Of a stretch of 64,000 nt of DNA, positions 48,254-57,187 are shown piece after piece. Made by a program: the position numbers and the translations under genes. The stretch is from NCBI GenBank assembly GCA_027494165.1, contig JAOSJM010000001.1, positions 744,001 through 808,000 on the forward strand, given 5' to 3'. The stretch comes from Acidimicrobiia bacterium (GTDB lineage: Bacteria > Actinomycetota > Acidimicrobiia > IMCC26256 > JAOSJM01). Positions within the stretch are counted from its first letter, which is position 1, and each line of letters opens with the position of its first letter. The notes beneath the pieces were generated by a model. That model was not told the origin of the DNA and ran no database searches. It was given only the letters and a program-made list of their open reading frames with translations.

Positions 48254-49356
48254 TCACTCCGTGACGTCGAAGTGGGTTGCCACCTCGCTGATGGTTCGCT
48301 CGTCTCGGAGTCGGCACGCGCTGATCGGGACGGCGAAGAGCCCGGGTGCCGAGAACGCCTCGTCCAGGGGGACCGTCTTCAGCCAGCGCACCTTGACGGC
48401 GTACTCGGAGCTCTCGGGGTCCTCGCTGAGGGCGTGCTCGCGGAGGAAGTCGGGCACGTCGTCCTGTTCGACGACCCTGACCTCTCGTCCGTCCTGGTTC
48501 ACCGTGAGCTCGGCGAACTTCTGCATGGGGTGCGTGACCTCGCCGATCCCCACGTAGCCCGCACCGCCGACGTACGCGAAGACCCGATGACCGGGCTGGA
48601 GGTTGCGGAGAGGCCTCCACCAGCGGGCTCCGCCCCCGGCGCAGACGATGCCGTACTTGCGGCACACGTCCCACCGGTTGTGGTAGTCGACCCGGCCGAG
48701 CGTCACGAAGAAGTCGCGCCCGTTCCATGGGCGGACCTTCTTGGCGACCCTCGGCGTGGTCTCGGCTTCCGTCGGGTCGATGAGCCAGGACCGAGCCAGG
48801 TACTGCGCGTCCCTGTCGCGGAAGTGGCGGAAGAAGACCGCGTTGACCGGGACCTCGTAGCGGGTGGCGAGGTACCGGACGATCCTCTCGGAGGCGGGGT
48901 CCAGCGCCGAGGCCACGATCGTCAACTCGTGGTCCACGTTGAACGCGTCGGGGACCGGGACGCCGAACCGCTCGGCGAACGCGGCGTCGAAGTCCCCACC
49001 GTGGTGCGCGGCGTAGAGCTCGCGCACCTCGACCAGCGTGAGTTCGTCGGCCCAGGAGGCGTAGTCCAGGGTCTGGGCAACGACCTCCCGCGGCGTCCGG
49101 TCGCGCTTCAGCTCGAGGACGTGCAAGCGGCCCTCGACGTCGACACCGAGCACGTCGACGAAGCCGCCGTACCCCGTCTGCACCTGCCTGCCGATGGGAC
49201 GGATGTCGAGTCCGACGAGCGACGGATGTCGAGTCCGACGAGCGACGGATCCTCGACGAGCATGTCCTCGAGCTTCGACTCGAGATCGAGGGCCGACGTC
49301 TCGACCGGCACCGGTCCCGTCGCCGTCATCTTCCAGATCGCCATCTCGACCGGCAT
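48254..49356 (-). CDS. NucS-like nuclease domain plus EVE/PUA-like domain, broken by a 23-bp duplication
   Basis: Two frames join into about 359 aa if one copy of a 23-bp tandem duplication (49201-49246) is removed. The N-terminal half (VETSALDLESKLEDMLVEDP, GGFVDVLGVDVEGRLHVLEL then KRDRTPREVVAQTLDYASW) has the D...ExK arrangement of NucS/DUF91 nucleases. The C-terminal part (WNGRDFFVTLGRVDYHNRW, HRVFAYVGGAGYVGIGEV) resembles an EVE/PUA-like domain that reads modified bases. Such combinations occur in modification-dependent restriction; function here is inferred. ATG at 49356. Confidence 0.7.
49201..49246. repeat. 23-bp tandem duplication inside a coding region
   Basis: The 23-nt unit beginning GGATGTCGAGTCCGACGAGC occurs at 49201-49223 and again at 49224-49246 with no mismatch. 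Since 23 is not a multiple of three it shifts the frame of the NucS-like gene. Confidence 0.9.
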
Positions 49357-49672
49357 CGCGTCCTCCCTCGTCGATCCGTGGCGTCACCCGGTCCTCGACC
49401 CCTCCGGTGTCGCTCGCCGGGTCGCTCGCCGCCGCCTCGCCCGGCCGCCCGAGCGCGTGCCCACGGGTCTCGTCGCCGTCTCGCCGGCCGTGGCCACCGG
49501 TCGGCATCGGTCGATGACGCCACGGCAGGGTCCCCGTCGATCCCGGGGTTTCGGATCCCGGCCCCGGGCGACTCTACGCCCGCGGTGAGACAGGCCGGAG
49601 AGGGAGCTTCGCCCCGGCTCGCGATGCCGGATCGAGGCCGGCCACCCCGTCGTCACCCTCAAGGCCGGCACG
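49357..49672. other. No gene recognised (divergent intergenic region)
   Basis: 316 bp between the divergent NucS-like and NERD genes. Both promoters should lie here, but I see no convincing -35/-10 pair, repeat or RNA gene. Confidence 0.4.
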
Positions 49673-50521
49673 GTGTGGGTCGACATCCCGGATGTCGTGG
49701 CTGCCCGTCTGATCCGCCTGCGCTACGCCTCCGCCTGCTCCGCGTGCGGCGTCGAGCTGTGCGTCCGTTCCGAAGCGTGGTGGGACCGTGAGGCCAGGAC
49801 CGTGCGCTGCCCGGCCTGCGGTGCATCCACCGGCGAGCCCGGCGAGACACCGGCTCGCCGGTCGGCGCCCCCAGGGCGATCGCCCGGTGCGGGCTCCTCG
49901 GCCCAGCGGGAGTACGAGCGGCGCAAGGCCAAGCGGGAGGCCGATCTCCGGGCCCGCCACCCGCGCCTGGGCGGTCTCGTCTCGGCGTTGAGCGGCGACC
50001 CGCAGTCGACGACGGCCTGGGCAAAGGGCGCCGACGGCGAACGCCGGCTGGGCGCCCGGCTCGACTCCCTCCCCGGCTGCGTGGCTCTGCACGACCGGCG
50101 GCTCCCCGGGTCGAGAGCCAACATCGACCACCTCGTGGTCGCTCCGTCCGGGGTCTGGGTGATCGACGCCAAGCACTACCGCGGTCGGGTGGCGATGCGC
50201 GACGTGGGCGGCTGGACATCGGTCGACCGTCGCCTCCGGGTCGGCGGTCGGGACCGCACGAAACTGGTCAAGGCCATGGCGCAGCAGGTGACGGCGGTTC
50301 GGCAGGTTCTCGACGCCCGATGGTCCGGCGTGCCGATCCGTCCGGTGCTCTGCTTCGTGGGCGCCGACTGGCCGTTGCTCGCCAAGCCCTTCGAGATCGA
50401 CGGCGTGGTGATCGCCTGGCCGAGGGCCGTCGCCCGACTCGTCAGGGGTTCCGGTCCATCCACGCCCGAAGGGGTCCGGCTCGTGGCCCACCTGCTCGAC
50501 ACCGCGCTCGTCCCGGCCTGA
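49673..50521 (+). CDS. NERD-domain protein with zinc ribbon
   Basis: A 282-aa protein. The N-terminus has a CSACG...CPACG zinc ribbon; residues about 115-230 are a NERD nuclease-related domain: [38 protein letters not shown] and [14 protein letters not shown], with the Glu, Asp and D-x-K typical of PD-(D/E)XK folds. A C-terminal segment ([13 protein letters not shown]) follows. NERD proteins are predicted nucleases in DNA processing. GTG at 49673 is the first start; none upstream fits better. Confidence 0.82.
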   Translation: MWVDIPDVVAARLIRLRYASACSACGVELCVRSEAWWDREARTVRCPACGASTGEPGETPARRSAPPGRSPGAGSSAQREYERRKAKREADLRARHPRLGGLVSALSGDPQSTTAWAKGADGERRLGARLDSLPGCVALHDRRLPGSRANIDHLVVAPSGVWVIDAKHYRGRVAMRDVGGWTSVDRRLRVGGRDRTKLVKAMAQQVTAVRQVLDARWSGVPIRPVLCFVGADWPLLAKPFEIDGVVIAWPRAVARLVRGSGPSTPEGVRLVAHLLDTALVPA

Positions 50522-50528
50522 CCGGACC

Positions 50529-51130
50529 TCACGCGTTCGGCCGGCACGAGCGACGGTGCGGTCTTCGGCGAGACGTCCAGGCGCTCCGCGCCCGAGCCCG
50601 AAGCCGATCGGCTCGCGGCCCGGCGCGGCCGGCGCAGTTTCCGGGGCGTCGGCCGGCCGCCGAGCGGAGCGTCGAAGTCGGGGATCTCGGGGTGGTGGTC
50701 GCTGGTGTGCAGCGGCGAGGAGATCAGACAGTCCGCGGTCGCCCGGTTGCAGTCGATCGGGATGTTCCAGACCACCGCGATGCGCAGGAGCGCGCGAACG
50801 TCGGGGTCGTGCGGTTGGGGCTCGAGCAGGTCCCAGAAGAGCACGAGATCGACCCTGGCGATCCTTGCGCCGAGCTGCTGGTCGTCCCCCCAGCCGGCCG
50901 CTGCGGAACCCGGTGACGGAGAGCCCGAGCTCCCGGTGGATCATCCCAGGGGTCGTGCCGGTCCCGAAGAGACGGTGACCGGCGAGGATCTCCCGGTTGA
51001 AGTGCGCCCGGTCGAGGAGGTCCGGCTTGTCGTTGTCGTGGGCGACGAGCGCGATCCGTCGGCGGGGGAGCGGAGGAGCGGCCGTGTCTCCGGCCTCGAC
51101 AGCGAGGACTTGCGCAGCGGGGGTGTCCAC
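50529..51130 (-). CDS. mgsA: Methylglyoxal synthase, frameshifted
   Basis: Methylglyoxal synthase makes methylglyoxal from dihydroxyacetone phosphate. The N-terminal part has [20 protein letters not shown] and [17 protein letters not shown]; after a one-base insertion in the GGGGGGAC stretch near 50886-50893 the frame continues [40 protein letters not shown] and [12 protein letters not shown], including the active-site Asp/His region. The open frame runs on to 50176, antisense to the NERD gene, so the stop is probably lost by another indel; the end given is approximate. GTG at 51130 or 51133. Confidence 0.78.
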
Positions 51131-51230
51131 CACTCCATCCTGACGAGCCCGGGTGTCCGGGCGGTCACGACCGGGTGAAGATCGCCGCTCCATCCCCCGC
51201 CCCGGAGGACGGAGGACTTGGCGGGAGAAC

Positions 51231-51249
51231 TTAGGTAAGGCTAACCTAA
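51231..51249 (+). promoter_or_regulatory. IdeR/DtxR-type iron box
   Basis: TTAGGTAAGGCTAACCTAA is a 19-bp near-palindrome differing from the DtxR/IdeR consensus TTAGGTTAGCCTAACCTAA at two central positions. It lies in the 163-bp gap between mgsA (minus) and a three-gene plus-strand operon starting at 51296, and so could place either under iron-dependent repression. Directly after it GCCAGCC is repeated three times in tandem. Confidence 0.75.
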
Positions 51250-51295
51250 CGCCAGCCGCCAGCCGCCAGCCGGTATCCCGAGAGAGGAGGACCGC

Positions 51296-51529
51296 GTGCC
51301 CGAGCCCCGACCGCCGGCCCTCCGGCTCTACGTCCGCCGGTGCCGGGGATGCGGTCGCGTCGACCACAGCGCCGGATGGGGGACGCGGGACCTGGCGGCC
51401 ACGGCTCCGCCCTGGCGCTGCCCGTCCTGCGTCTGCAGGTCGTCCGAGCTGTCGCTCCAGCGGTTCCCGGAGCCGCTTCCTGCCGCGTGCCCGACCCGCA
51501 CCACCGCCCGAGCGAGGAGGTTCCCGTGA
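51296..51529 (+). CDS. Small zinc-ribbon protein, first gene of IdeR-box operon
   Basis: A 77-aa protein with CRGCGRVDHSAGW and CPSCVCRSSEL, two CxxC pairs of a zinc ribbon. The GTG has a strong ribosome site (AGAGAGGAGGACC). The last 30 residues are Arg/Thr-rich. Its stop overlaps the next start. Function unknown. Confidence 0.6.
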   Translation: MPEPRPPALRLYVRRCRGCGRVDHSAGWGTRDLAATAPPWRCPSCVCRSSELSLQRFPEPLPAACPTRTTARARRFP

Positions 51530-51747
51530 GCGCGCCCGCCCTGCACCCGTCGATCGACCCCCGTCACTGCACCCGGTGTGACGTCGAGTGGTCGGGAGCG
51601 ATCTCGGACACCTGCTTCTCGTGCCGGGCCGGAGGGGAGCGGGGCCATCTCCTCGGCCCGGTCGAGACGGTCCTGGGCGCGCCGGGCGGATTCCCCGCCG
51701 GTCCCCTGATGCGCCCGGCGAGCCCGCGTGCTCGTGGAAGGGCATGA
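51526..51747 (+). CDS. Small zinc-ribbon protein, second gene of IdeR-box operon
   Basis: A 73-aa protein with DPRHCTRCDVEWSGAISDTC then FSCRAGG, a C-x2-C...C-x2-C zinc ribbon. GTG follows GAGGAGGTTCCC and overlaps the preceding stop; its own stop overlaps the third gene (ATGA). No known family recognised. Confidence 0.6.
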   Translation: MSAPALHPSIDPRHCTRCDVEWSGAISDTCFSCRAGGERGHLLGPVETVLGAPGGFPAGPLMRPASPRARGRA

Positions 51748-52405
51748 CCATGGACGCCCGGGGCCTCTCCGGTGACGCGCCGCTGGGTCCCGGGCAGATC
51801 ACCCGGCTCCGCCTCGCGGGGGCGCTCGTCCACGCCCTGCCCGGGGCCTGGTTGCGGCTGCGCGGATCGCTCGGAACGGGGGACCCGGGGGCGTGCTGCT
51901 CGACGTGGGCCGGCGACCCGGCGGCACTGGATCGGCACGGGGTCTCGTCTCGCCGTGCGAGTTCCGCCGTGCCGTCGCCTGCGCCCACCGCCGTGACCGC
52001 GCGGGACGCACGATGGCGCTCCGGGGCCTGGCCCCGGACGGCGTCCTGCATCTGGAGCTCGGCCTCCCCCTGCCGGGGCGTGTCCTCCCCGGGCCGATCG
52101 TCCGGCGGCCCGGGACCCGCGGCACGCTCGACGTGTTCACGACGCCCCTGCCGCCGGCCGCCGCGCGCGCCGCGATGCACGACGAGGCGAGGGAGGTGCT
52201 CTCGGCGTCGGGTGGCGAGGTCGGCTACCACCTCGACGCCGCGCTCGACGTGACGCTCGTGCACGTCGCCGTCCCGCACCGCGAGGGCGCCGACGTGCTC
52301 CGGCTGCTCGAAGCGTGCGCCGTGGCCGAGCTCGATCGCGAGCTGGTCGCAGCCGGGCTCGGCGCCTTGACCCCCGAGGAGCCTCGGTCCGATCCCGGGC
52401 GCTGA
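51744..52405 (+). CDS. Unknown protein, third gene of IdeR-box operon, frameshifted
   Basis: About 220 aa after restoring one G to the run 51887-51891. Readable parts are ITRLRLAGALVHALPGAWLR, VLLDVGRRPGG, APDGVLHLELGLPLPGRVLP and VGYHLDAALDVTLVHVAVPH, a mixed alpha/beta protein without signal or membrane helix. A degenerate copy of 52061-52159 lies at 54436-54527. I do not recognise the family. Confidence 0.55.
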
Positions 52406-52437
52406 CCAACCGGACGGCTCGAACACCGCTTGATAGG

Positions 52438-52451
52438 CGAACGTGTGTTCG
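52438..52451 (+). promoter_or_regulatory. LexA/SOS box upstream of the HNH gene
   Basis: CGAACGTGTGTTCG matches the actinobacterial/Gram-positive SOS box CGAAC-N4-GTTCG exactly. It lies about 105 bp before the DUF222-HNH gene, suggesting induction by DNA damage. Confidence 0.75.
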
Positions 52452-52555
52452 TGTAGGGTGTGGGGAGCGCTTCGTGGCCGGGCGTCGAACGGCCTCTTCC
52501 CTGCGAAGGCCCTCGCCGTCTCCGCGCGGTGGGGTTGCCCACGAGGAAGGCCGGG

Positions 52556-54050
52556 ATGCCGCGAGCCGCTGCGCTTCGATCCGCCAACGGGGTGACGGGG
52601 CGCGCCGCGGGCGCGACTGGCCGTGGTGGTCTCGACGGGCAGGTCGCGGAACTGGCTCGCCGGGCCGAGGAGCTGCTGGCGGCGCTCGACTCCGAGAGGC
52701 TGGAGGGTGACGAGGTGCTGGCGGTGCTGGGCGGCGTCGCGGTTGCGGCGGGCGGCCGCGGCGCTGGAGGTGCTGGCGGCCCGGCGGGTGGAGGAGCTGG
52801 GGGCGTACCGGCGGGCGGGGTACGGCTCCACGGCGCGGCTGCTGGCCGCGAGGGGCGCGACGTCGCTGGTGCGGGCCGGAGAGGTTGTCGAGACCGCGAA
52901 GCGGCTCGGGTCCTGCCCGCGGACCGAGCAGGCGCTGGTGGCCGGGGAGGTGTCGGTGGAGCAGGCCCATGTCATCACCGGTGCCGTCGCGGTGGTGCCC
53001 GGGGCCGAGGAGGACTTGCTGGCCCTGGCCGGGACCGGGAGCCTGCGCTCGCTCCGGGAGCGGGCGAGGGACGTGCGCCTGGAGGCCGAGGAGGACCGGT
53101 TGGGCCGCTACCGCCGCCAGCACGCGGCGCGCGGCCTGGTCCACGGCCGTGACGACGAGGGGATGGTCTGGGGCCGGTTCCGCTTGCCCCCGGACCTGGG
53201 GGCGGCGGTGGTGCACCGTCTCGAGCACCAGGGCGACGCCGAGTACCGGACCGCCTGCCGGGAGGGGCGTCGTGAGGCCCACGACCGCTACCTCGCCGAC
53301 GCGCTGGTCACCCTGGTCACCGGGGCCGTTGGCGCAGCCGTGGGAAGCCGCCGCGCGGGAGGCGGGCCGGACCCGGGCGACCGGCCGACCGGGGGCGATC
53401 GGACGCGCGGGCCCGCGAGGGCCGGCGGCGGCGAGGTGCCCGGGACCGCCGCCACCGGCGGCGACACCGACACGGGCGAGGCCGGCGACCCCGTCCACCA
53501 CGGCGAACCCGGCGAGGCGGGCAGGTCGAACGCCAGGGGCGGCGCGGGCGGCGCGGGCCGGCCGGGCGGAGCCGTCGGCGTGGTCCGGGCCGGGCTCCGG
53601 CCCGCCCCGAGGGTCGACGTGGTGGTCCACGTCTCCCACGAGGCCCTGCGGCGCGGCTCGGTGGAGCCCGGCGAGACCTGCACGATCCAGGGCGTCGGGC
53701 CGATCCCCCTGGAGCAGGCCCGGGAACTGGCGGACGACGCCTTCGTCAAGGGCGTGCTCGTCGACGGCACCGAGGTCACAAGGGTCCGCCACTTCGGGCG
53801 GCGCATCCCCGCCGAGCTGCGCACCGCCCTCGAGGTCCGCGCGGTGCTCACCGACGGCGACGTGGTCTGCTCGGTGCCGGGCTGCGACCGCCGGGCCGGC
53901 CTCGAATGGGACCACGACCAGCCGCATGCCGCGGGTGGCCCCACCAGCTACCAGACCATCCAGGCCCTGTGCCGCGACCACCACCGCGAGAAGACGTCCC
54001 GTGACCGGTGCCGACCGGGGCCGAGCCCCACGGATCCCGACCCGCCCTGA
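52556..54050 (+). CDS. DUF222/HNH endonuclease (13E12-type), frameshifted
   Basis: About 497 aa after removing one base near 52741. The N-terminal DUF222 region has DGQVAELARRAEELLAALDS, ALEVLAARRVEELGAYRRAG and GEVSVEQAHVITGAV; a long Gly/Arg/Pro-rich linker follows; the C-terminal HNH nuclease has CSVPGCDRRAGLEWDHDQPH and ALCRDHHREK. These genes are repeated in Actinomycetota genomes and are often under SOS boxes. Biological role is not established. Confidence 0.82.
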
Positions 54051-54133
54051 CCCGGGCCCCTCTCGTCGGCTCCTCGGCGCCGCCTCCACGGACCGTGCCG
54101 GTGACCGCCGGAGAGGCGGTCGGAGCCCGCCGG

Positions 54134-54160
54134 GCCACGGTGAGGGTCACGGGTTCGAGT
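54134..54160 (+). repeat. Decayed tRNA-Gly att copy (att repeat 4)
   Basis: GCCACGGTGAGGGTCACGGG and the following TTCGAGT match the tRNA-Gly 3' region at 24 of 27 positions, after which similarity ends. It could mark the old right boundary of a third inserted stretch covering 47419-54160. Confidence 0.5.
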
Positions 54161-54166
54161 GTCGCC

Positions 54167-54399
54167 ATGCGCGCGTCGACGGAGCTCTCGGCCGCCGGCA
54201 CGTGGCAGGACCCCGAGAGCGTCTCGAACGACGAGCGGGCGGACAACGTGCTCCTCGAGGTCCAGTACGGCGACACGGCCGACGAGATCGTCGGCGACGC
54301 ATCGTGCGCGCGCTGTCGCTCGTCAACAACCTCGAGGTCAACGAGCAGAGCTTCTACGCCCGCACGATCAACGTGGAGCAGACCACCCAGATCAGCTGA
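54167..54399 (+). CDS. Small unknown protein, frameshifted
   Basis: About 77 aa in two frames: ERADNVLLEVQYGDTADEIV then, after one missing base near 54298, IVRALSLVNNLEVNEQSFYA and RTINVEQTTQIS. The text is clearly protein-like and helical but matches no family I know. ATG at 54167 lies beside the decayed att copy. Confidence 0.45.
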
Positions 54400-54435
54400 C
54401 CGGGGCGCGAGTTCACCGCTGCCAGGGTGAGAGAC

Positions 54436-54527
54436 GGCCTGCCTCTGCCGGGGCGCGTCCTCCCCGGGTCGATCGTCCGGCGGCCGGGGGCCCGCTCGGC
54501 GCGTTCGCGACGTTCCTGCCGCCGGCC
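54436..54527 (+). repeat. Degenerate partial copy of 52061-52159
   Basis: CTGCCGGGGCG...GATCGTCCGGCGGCC...CTGCCGCCGGCC runs in the same order as in the third gene of the IdeR-box operon, with substitutions and small deletions. In protein terms GLPLPGRVLP and IVRRPG recur. It is a truncated pseudogene-like duplicate. Confidence 0.6.
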
Positions 54528-54635
54528 CGGTCTCGTCCCGGCCCGGGATGCTCGCCGCGGCGACCCTCCGAGGTCGCGTGGGGCCGGCCGCTCGCTACCA
54601 TCGGCGACTTCAGGGTCGATTGGAGGGCGGTCGCC

Positions 54636-55160
54636 ATGGGTGCCAGGTCACTGAGCGTCGCCGTCGGGCGACTCGGGGTCGTGGAACGGCTCGTCGAGAT
54701 CCAGGAGACGGTGCGGACGGCGGCCCGGCAGGTCGTGCTCGCCGACGGCGCGACGTTCGTCCTCCGCGACGGCGACGAGTGCTTCTACGCGGACGAGGAC
54801 GCCATGAGTCCGCTGTGGAAGGGGCAGCGCTTCCCGCTGACCCGGTGCATCAGCGGCTGGGCGATGCTCAACGACGAGGTCGCGATCGTGCCCGACATCA
54901 CGCAGGACGAACGCATCCCGCTCGAGGCGTACCGGCCGACGTTCGTCAAGAGCCTCGTGATGGTGCCGGTGGGCAGGGGCGGGCCGGCCGCCGCCATCGG
55001 CGCCTACTGGGCCCGGGTGCACGCGGCCACGCTCCGTGAGGTGGAGATGCTCGAGGAGCTCGCCGACGCCACCGCCGCGGCGATCACCCGCATCGGGCTC
55101 GACGACGCGCCCTTCACGCCCGCGAGCCTCCGGTCGAGGGAGAGCGCCACCCGCCCGTAG
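54636..55160 (+). CDS. GAF-domain protein
   Basis: A 174-aa single GAF domain: [60 protein letters not shown] and [23 protein letters not shown] domains bind small ligands or sense redox state; no output domain is attached. It is convergent with the universal stress protein gene. Confidence 0.88.
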   Translation: MGARSLSVAVGRLGVVERLVEIQETVRTAARQVVLADGATFVLRDGDECFYADEDAMSPLWKGQRFPLTRCISGWAMLNDEVAIVPDITQDERIPLEAYRPTFVKSLVMVPVGRGGPAAAIGAYWARVHAATLREVEMLEELADATAAAITRIGLDDAPFTPASLRSRESATRP

Positions 55161-55180
55161 CCGGTCGGGTCGCCGCGACG

Positions 55181-56026
55181 CTACGTCTCGTCGCCGGGGA
55201 CGAGCACGACGGGGAGCCCCGTGTGGTGGAGGACCTTGAGCGCGGTGCTGCCCAGACGGAGACCGGTGAAGCCGCCCAGGCCACGGGTCCCGACGACGAC
55301 GAGCCCGGCGTCCTCGCGGGTCGCCTCCTCGGCGAGGCCGGTCACGGGGAGGTGCTCGACGACGATCGCACGGGTCGGGATCCCCGCCTCCCGGAGGGGC
55401 GCGCTCCACTCCTCCGTGTGCTGCACGGCCACCTGGTACCAGCTCTCGGGGTCGTCGTGGGGAACCCACTCGGCCAGGGATTCCTCGGCGTGGACGGCGA
55501 GCACCTCCGCGCCCAGGGCGGGCGCGACCTCGCGACACCAGTCCACGGCGCGGGCGCTGCCCTCCGAGCCGTCGACGCCGACGAGGATCCGCTCGAACGA
55601 CGGCGGGACGGTGACCGCGGGCACGAGGGCGTAGGGGCGGGTGACGTGGTGGGCGACGTGGTGGGCGACGCTGCCCGGGTGCAGCGCGTGCGGGTGGTCT
55701 CCCGTACCCCGGGCGCCGACCACGAGCAGGTCGGCGTCCTCGTCGTCGGCCGCGCGCAGCAGCAGGTCGCGTGGATCGCCTTCCAGCAGGAGACACCGAT
55801 GCCGTGCGCCGGCGGCACGGGCCGGTTCCGCCCAGTCGTCGTCGAGCAGCTTCGCGGCTTCCTCTCGCAGCTCCTCGTAGTACCCGGGCGAGACCTCGGC
55901 CTGGCGGGGTCGCCAGGCCGAGGCGACGATCAGCTCGGCGTCGACCGCACGGGCCAGGTGCGCCGCCCAGCCGACGGCCACCCCACCGGGAACCGAGCCG
56001 TCCGTGCCGACCAGGATCCGTCGCAC
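55181..56026 (-). CDS. Universal stress protein with two Usp domains
   Basis: A 281-aa tandem UspA protein. Domain 1 runs from RRILVGTDGSVPGGVAVGWA to about residue 140 with LLVVGARGTGDHP; domain 2 from RILVGVDGSEGSARAVDW to LVVVGTRGLGGFTGLRLGST, whose G-x2-G-x9-G-S/T pattern suggests ATP binding. Domain 1's nucleotide loop is less typical (HPGSVAHHV). Role in stress survival by family. Confidence 0.92.
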   Translation of the reverse strand: MRRILVGTDGSVPGGVAVGWAAHLARAVDAELIVASAWRPRQAEVSPGYYEELREEAAKLLDDDWAEPARAAGARHRCLLLEGDPRDLLLRAADDEDADLLVVGARGTGDHPHALHPGSVAHHVAHHVTRPYALVPAVTVPPSFERILVGVDGSEGSARAVDWCREVAPALGAEVLAVHAEESLAEWVPHDDPESWYQVAVQHTEEWSAPLREAGIPTRAIVVEHLPVTGLAEEATREDAGLVVVGTRGLGGFTGLRLGSTALKVLHHTGLPVVLVPGDET

Positions 56027-56036
56027 GAGCAGCCGA

Positions 56037-56270
56037 TCACACCCGGTCGTGGAGGCCCGAGACGCCCACGGCCATCGCGCACGACGCGCAGCAGAACATC
56101 CGGCCCGACGCCTCGACCCCGTGCCCGATGATCCGGCAGCCGCAGTGCTCGCAGGTCGGTGCCAGGGCGTGGATCGCGCACTCGAAGCTGTCGAAGACGT
56201 GGGTCTCGCCCTGCTTCACCACCTCGAAGGACTTGTCGTAGTCGTTGCCGCACACCTCGCAACGTGCCAT
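56037..56270 (-). CDS. Small cysteine-rich metal-binding protein
   Basis: A 77-aa protein with MARCEVCGNDYDKSFEVV, DSFECAIHALAPTCEHCGCR and MFCCASCAMAVG, nine cysteines plus histidines, suited to binding two zinc ions. The family is widespread and resembles prokaryotic metallothionein-like or TRASH-type proteins. ATG follows GGGGAGGGCGAG. Function unknown. Confidence 0.8.
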   Translation of the reverse strand: MARCEVCGNDYDKSFEVVKQGETHVFDSFECAIHALAPTCEHCGCRIIGHGVEASGRMFCCASCAMAVGVSGLHDRV

Positions 56271-56586
56271 CTCGCCCTCCCCGAGAACGGTCCGGCGGGC
56301 GTGCCCGAGCCCACCCGCGCCAGCCGCGTCCAGCTTCCGGGGTGAGGTCCTTCGCGTCAAGGGCGGGTACAGCCGGGAGGCGGCGCGGCACCGGTTTCCG
56401 TCTCCACGGCCTCGGGCACGTACTCGGGGCTGGTGCGTCTCCGCCCCGACGAGATCGGCGCATGCCCGTGGACGCCATCCTCCTTCGGGTCCCTGGCCGC
56501 CCCGGGGGCCGCGCTCACGGTGTGTGAGTGCCCCGGTCCCGGGGTACCCGTCAGGGTCGAGCAGACGCGACGCGGAGGTGAGCACG
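56271..56586. other. No gene recognised
   Basis: 316 bp between the divergent metal-binding-protein gene and the DJ-1/PfpI gene. Promoters are expected for both; I see no repeat, RNA gene or convincing hexamers. Confidence 0.4.
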
Positions 56587-57095
56587 ATGGCCCGGATCCT
56601 GTTCCTGCTCGCCGACGACTTCGAGGACGTCGAGCTCACGGAGCCGTACCGGCGGCTCCGTGAGCGCGGTCACGACGTCGTCGTGGCCGGGAAGGAGGCC
56701 GGCGTCACGGTCGTCGGCAAGCGCCGTGAGGCCGAGCAGCGCATCGAGACGAGCGTGGCGGACGTCGACATCGGCGGGTTCGACGCCCTGGTGCTGCCCG
56801 GTGGCTACTCGCCCGACAAGCTCCGCACCGACGACGCGGCCGTGCGGGTGGTGCGCACGATGGTGGACCGGGGCCGGCCGGTCGCGGCGATCTGCCACGC
56901 CGGATCGCTGCTGGTCGAGGCCGACGTCGTGCGCGGTCGCACGGTCACGTCGTGGCCCTCGATCCGCACCGACCTCGTCAATGCCGGCGCCACCTGGGTC
57001 GACGAGCCCGTCGTCGTCGACGGCAGGCTCGTCACGTCGCGCCACCCGGGGACATCGACGACTTCGTCGCCGCCATCGAGAAGCTCCTGGAGTGA
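56587..57095 (+). CDS. DJ-1/PfpI-family protein, frameshifted near the end
   Basis: About 169 aa: ILFLLADDFEDVELTEPYRR, GFDALVLPGGYSPDKLR and the nucleophile elbow VAAICHAGSLLVEADVV with Cys and adjacent His. The frame is lost at the G run 57048-57051; one added base gives HPGDIDDFVAAIEKLLE and a stop at 57093. Class members are glyoxalases/deglycases or proteases. ATG follows GGAGGTGAGC. Confidence 0.87.
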
Positions 57096-57187
57096 TCCTC
57101 CGGGCGCCGCCGCCGCGAGGACCGCGACACTGGCGAGCGAGAGCCAGCCCGACGAGCGGTGAGGAGGCGCGCGGGTGCCGGGTCGTC

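Noticed and set aside
51250..51270. Triple GCCAGCC repeat after the iron box as an iteron/origin
   Set aside because: Three 7-mers in GC-rich DNA with no replication gene nearby; too weak to call.
49574..52978. 1134-aa minus frame across the NERD, mgsA and zinc-ribbon genes
   Set aside because: Only the part near 50895-51130 (methylglyoxal synthase N-terminus) is protein-like; the remainder is antisense.
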